Positions 60,887 through 64,000 of a stretch of DNA of 64,000 bases are shown here, one piece after another. The notes under the pieces were generated by a model, which did no database searches, was not told where the DNA came from, and worked only from the letters and a program-made list of their open reading frames with translations. Made by a program: the position numbers and the translations under genes. Numbering within the stretch: the first letter of the stretch is position 1; each line of letters opens with the position of its first letter. Location of the stretch: positions 31,724,315 through 31,788,314 of the forward strand of contig OZ024794.1 of the NCBI GenBank assembly GCA_964017045.1, written 5' to 3'. The stretch is from Omphiscola glabra (lineage: Eukaryota > Mollusca > Gastropoda > Lymnaeidae).

Positions 60887-63453
60887 AAAAAAAAAAAAAA
60901 AAAAAAAGGCTATGGTGATGAATGAAGTTATTAAAAAGTTGTTTACGGAAATTATTGCCTACATTGCTTCGGACTTACAATTTTTTTTTTTTTACATTTA
61001 CATATTGTTGTTTTTAGTAATTTTTTTATTATTGAAAGCTAACAATATAACAATAATACATTTTGTCTCTTGTTGAATAGTTACATTACTTACATAGTAA
61101 TCATTGTTACCATGTTTAAATGTGCTCTGTTTCTCTTGTCAGATTGTAGATAGTGTGAATGTTCCCTTCAATGCTAAAAATTCCCTTACTTTTTTTACTT
61201 CATCTTTAAGCAAAATCAACAGTTAAAATAAAAGCTTTTAATATTTACGTAGAATCTAAAATGTAAATTTTACAATAAATAAATATAGCACAACATAATA
61301 TGTTGTGTCACACGTTGTCAAAGTTTTGTTAATCAGTTTCCATTACTTTGTTTGTGTCAATCTTATAAACCGTATCAACACCAACCTGGCCCTGTCTCTC
61401 CCCCCCCCCCCCCCCGCAGACTGTCGCATTGGGATGTCGACAACGAGCTTCTCCACGGCCATTTCTTTGAGTCCAAGACTGGCGACCAGCACTACACGTA
61501 CCACATGTTCCAGGCCGTGCACGCAGCTGACCCTACGCCGAGACTTTTCCTCAACGACTACAACGTCGTGGTCAGCGGGGATTTCACTTTGGTAAGTTCA
61601 CCAAGTCGTGGTATCGCCATTTTCTACACTGATCGTTCGTGCCTACACTGTTAACACTTGTGCGTCTCACGCGCAGCTTATAGGAAAAGCTAAGATATTC
61701 AAACGTATAGACACATGTATAGTGAATCGAGTTTTGCAAGGCTTTCAGAGTGCACACAATGCAGTCTAGCCTAGTGGTGGACATTCAAATGGCGCATTTT
61801 GGTTATGATGTTGAAGACGTACTGTATAGTCTGGTTTTGAACAGAACAGAACCAAAGCAACCAAGTAATATCTTTCCTATTGTGCTGATGGCGACAGTTT
61901 TAGAGGAAGTTTTTGCACAGCTCTCGAACATATTGCCTCGGACCTTGAGAACGGACATTAATATGAACATCCTTAAAGATTTGTAAGTTTAAAGTTTGGA
62001 CTCAAATAAAGCGTGAAGACACAAAATAAGTGGGTCTTATCCATTTGATCCAATCAATTGATCTAATCCATTGATCCACTTCATTAATAAAATCAATTGA
62101 TCCCAGTCATATACTCAAAGAGTTATCGGAGTAGTCAGGACATTCAGAGCAGTCAGAACTGTCAGAGCAGTTAGAGTCATCGAGGTCTCAGAACTGTCAG
62201 TGCTGTCAGAGCAGTAAGGGCTTTCAGGGCAGTACATTCTGCCAGAGTCATCAGAAATACCAGAGCAGTCGAGTTGTCAGAGAAGTCAGAGCTAAAGATT
62301 GTAATTCTGAATAACTATTCGTGACGACTTGTTTTTCTCTGTACACATTTGATGTTTAATTTGTTGAACTCTTCATTCTCTCAGGCTTACTTGGAACAGA
62401 TCAAACAATTCAAGGCGGCAAATGTCGGTCTCGGGGGTGTTGGTGTTCAGAGTCACTTCCATCACTACGAAGCCCCTGACCCAACTCTCATGAAGGTAAA
62501 TTATTCCGGCGTTGTATTTCTGTCTTTTACGGGATGGACTTCGCTGACGACACTTGACGGGATAGTCGTCTCCGGTGACACTTGACGGGATGGACTTCGC
62601 TGACGACACTTGACGGGATGGACTTCGCTGACGACACTTGACGGGATGGACTTCGCTGTCGACACTTGACGGGATGGACTTCGCTGACGACACTTGACGG
62701 GATGGACTTCACTGACGACACTTGACGGGATGGACTTCGCTGACGACACTTGACGGGATGGACTTCGCTGACGACACTTGACGGGATGGACTTCGCTGAC
62801 GACACTTGACAGGATAGTCGTCTCCAGTGACACTTGACTGGATGGACTTCGCGGGCGGCACTTGACGGGACAGACTTTATGGGCGGGACAGGAGGAGTGA
62901 GGAGGCCTTTAATTTCCCATACTCTTGAAATCAGTTTTGTTTATCGTTTTTTTAGACAAAAATTTGAATCATTTGTTTATATACAGAGCAAATCTATTCC
63001 ATTTATATAATCAACATAATGGGTCGCTGTAGTAAGAGCTATTAGGAAAAAAACAACTCACAAATTCGTTCTCGTGAATAATTATTGTAAAGGCGTACAA
63101 TTATAAATAAAGTGTATTTTTAAGTTATTGTTTTTCTCAATTTCTAATGTAAGCAGTTCCAAAACAAAAAGGAGGTCTTGGCCCATTGAAAAGGGACATC
63201 ACATACAGTTTTCAGTGTTGGGGAAAAATATATACCGTTTCCTTTCTTCCTTAACGCACATTTACACAAACTTCTGTCGCCTAGTGTAGACGCTATGAAG
63301 AACCTCCAACCTAAGACTTAAAAAGTAAAGTTAAATCTCAAGCATTTTTATTTATTGACAGCACCGTTTGGACCTCCTGGCACAACCTGGTATTCCGATA
63401 TGGATAACGGAACTCGATCTGGCAGCCCCCGATGAGAACACGCGCGCTGATTG
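56649..63453 (+). CDS. Secreted GH10 endo-1,4-beta-xylanase, second copy (3' end outside window)
   Basis: Eleven in-phase exons: 56649-56833, 57252-57403, 57835-57930, 58259-58415, 58812-58857, 59870-60025, 60231-60286, 60456-60593, 61420-61591, 62385-62495 and 63362-63453, giving 453 residues. The equivalents of partner exons 12 onward lie beyond the window. It has a signal peptide (MRLKYYLAVATILVWGAHS), a CBM4/9-like module and a GH10 domain with GHCMFW, WDVDNE (acid/base Glu338), FLNDYN, GVQSHF and ITELD (nucleophile Glu440). The predicted role is secreted xylan hydrolysis. It lies head-to-head with the other copy at 36645-53316; exons 2-11 have identical lengths and phases, so this is a duplicate gene. 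In-frame ATGs at 56598 and 56628 would add a hydrophilic prefix; 56649 places the signal peptide first, as in the partner. Whether it also has the PCSK9-like tail cannot be seen. Confidence 0.94.
56890..57130 (+). repeat. 45-46-bp tandem repeat, intron 1 of second xylanase
   Basis: GGTAGGGTG recurs near 56928, 56975, 57021, 57066 and 57111. Each unit includes ACTGTCTGTAGGCCTATTGT and AAAGGCCGGCA variants. It starts about 60 bp after the exon 1 donor. Confidence 0.85.
59434..59640 (+). repeat. 23-bp tandem repeat, intron 5 of second xylanase
   Basis: About nine copies of CCATTGAATAGTAATCTTAC plus three bases, with TAGTAATCT at 59446, 59469, 59492 and 59515 and diverged units beyond. Confidence 0.9.
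60624..60829. mobile_element. hAT-type MITE, 190 bp, exact 8-bp target duplication
   Basis: Ends TAGTGGCGTAGCGAG (60632 on) and, as complement of the right end, CAGTGGCGTAGTGAG (to 60821). ATTGTTAC is exactly repeated at 60624-60631 and 60822-60829. Subterminal GCCCCCC and GGGGCATGATGCCCC words are present. It lies in intron 8 of the second xylanase; an A-rich tract (60852-60907) follows shortly after. Confidence 0.85.
62115..62300 (+). repeat. Short degenerate CAGAGCAGTCAGA-type repeat
   Basis: Imperfect 11-15-bp units (GTCAGAGCAGT, GTCAGAACTGT) fill this part of intron 9 of the second xylanase, ending about 85 bp before the exon 10 acceptor. Confidence 0.7.
62523..62880 (+). repeat. 28-bp minisatellite, about 12 copies, beside exon 10 donor
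   Basis: Units of GACGGGATGGACTTCGCTGA plus eight bases repeat every 28 bp, with two units carrying GATAGTCGTCTCC instead. It starts about 28 bp after the exon 10 donor (62495) of the second xylanase. The minus strand is open in several frames only because the unit lacks stops. Confidence 0.95.
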
Positions 63454-64000
63454 GTCAGTAAGATTCCTAATATATATTTTTTTATCCTTTGGGAGCATCC
63501 ACCCCACATACAGTTAAAACACAAACTAATAACGGGGGATTAGCCTTCAACGATCGTGGCATAACTTATTTATAGAGCATGCAGTGCTGCCTCCACCCCC
63601 ACCCCACCCCCCCCCCCCCCATAAAAAAATTGCCAAGGTTTCGACTTTAAGGGTAGCCTTGACTTGAGCTGTATTTTGTTTAAAATGAGGGAGAGGTGCT
63701 CAATTAGTCAGCCTTACTCTTTCATCCCTGCCTATTTGTTGCGATGGCAAAACTTAGCCAAGACCGCTGGAAAAAATACCAGGATGCAATAAATAACCAA
63801 CAGTGCGACTTGTGTCTCACTGTGCTCATTATGCGTTCCACGTCACAGAAGTTTTCGGAATTTTCATTGTGTTAATGTCATACCGCCTACGGGACTCCAT
63901 CACAGGGTTTTAATTTAGGGTTTCCTTTCACTTATATGCTGGTGGTGTTTTTTCTTGTCTACGGTTTTGCTGGGGATTGAACTCCAGCCCATAAGCTCGG
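63454..64000 (+). other. Intron 11 of second xylanase, running off the window
   Basis: Starts with donor GTCAGT and contains a C run near 63606-63620. I found no sequence like the partner's exon 12 (YDTVLRLYF...IFWGFWD) here, so the rest of the gene must lie to the right. Confidence 0.7.

Noticed and set aside
62373..62833. Overlapping minus-strand frames encoding SIPSSVVSEVHPVK-type repeats
   Set aside because: They are translations of the 28-bp minisatellite in an intron of the second xylanase, open in several frames because the unit has no stop.

Overview
The window is animal nuclear DNA: AT-rich, with short coding exons, GT-AG introns and dense small transposons. The best guess for the organism is a mollusc, probably a gastropod. 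This rests on two secreted GH10 xylanases with CBM4/9-type modules, a combination known from plant-eating molluscs. That taxonomic call is inference, since no search could be run. I rebuilt the gene models by hand, joining exons only where splice sites and codon phase agreed.

Layout. (1) 203-3717, plus: the 3' part of a leucine-rich-repeat gene whose 5' end lies outside the window. (2) 3718-13337: gene-poor DNA with two TTAA-flanked, piggyBac-like MITEs. (3) 13338-16508, minus: a glycine N-acyltransferase-like gene with 5 coding exons. (4) 16509-23672: transposon-rich spacer. (5) 23673-34846, plus: a complete DHX15 spliceosomal helicase gene of 13 exons and 732 codons. (6) 36645-53316, minus: a complete 19-exon gene for an 839-residue secreted protein. 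Its order is signal peptide, CBM4/9-like module, GH10 xylanase, linker domain, and three Cys-rich repeats resembling the C-terminal domain of PCSK9. (7) 56649 to the right edge, plus: a second GH10 gene, head-to-head with the first, with 11 exons in the window and the same intron phases; its 3' end lies outside.

The two xylanase genes form a divergent pair 3.3 kb apart, each with a TATA-like element about 55 bp upstream of its start codon. Both keep the GH10 acid/base and nucleophile glutamates, so both look active. In exons 2-11 every coding exon has the same length in both copies, while their introns share almost nothing and have filled independently with minisatellites, hAT-like MITEs and LINE pieces.

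The most notable observations are the GH10 plus PCSK9-like C-terminal fusion, the head-to-head pair itself, a tandem duplication of an exon tail with its splice donor inside an intron, a LINE inserted into another LINE with a readable target-site duplication, a MITE family with 6-bp target duplications sitting 11 bp from a DHX15 donor, and a degraded transposase/integrase-like protein with a Cys-rich tail.
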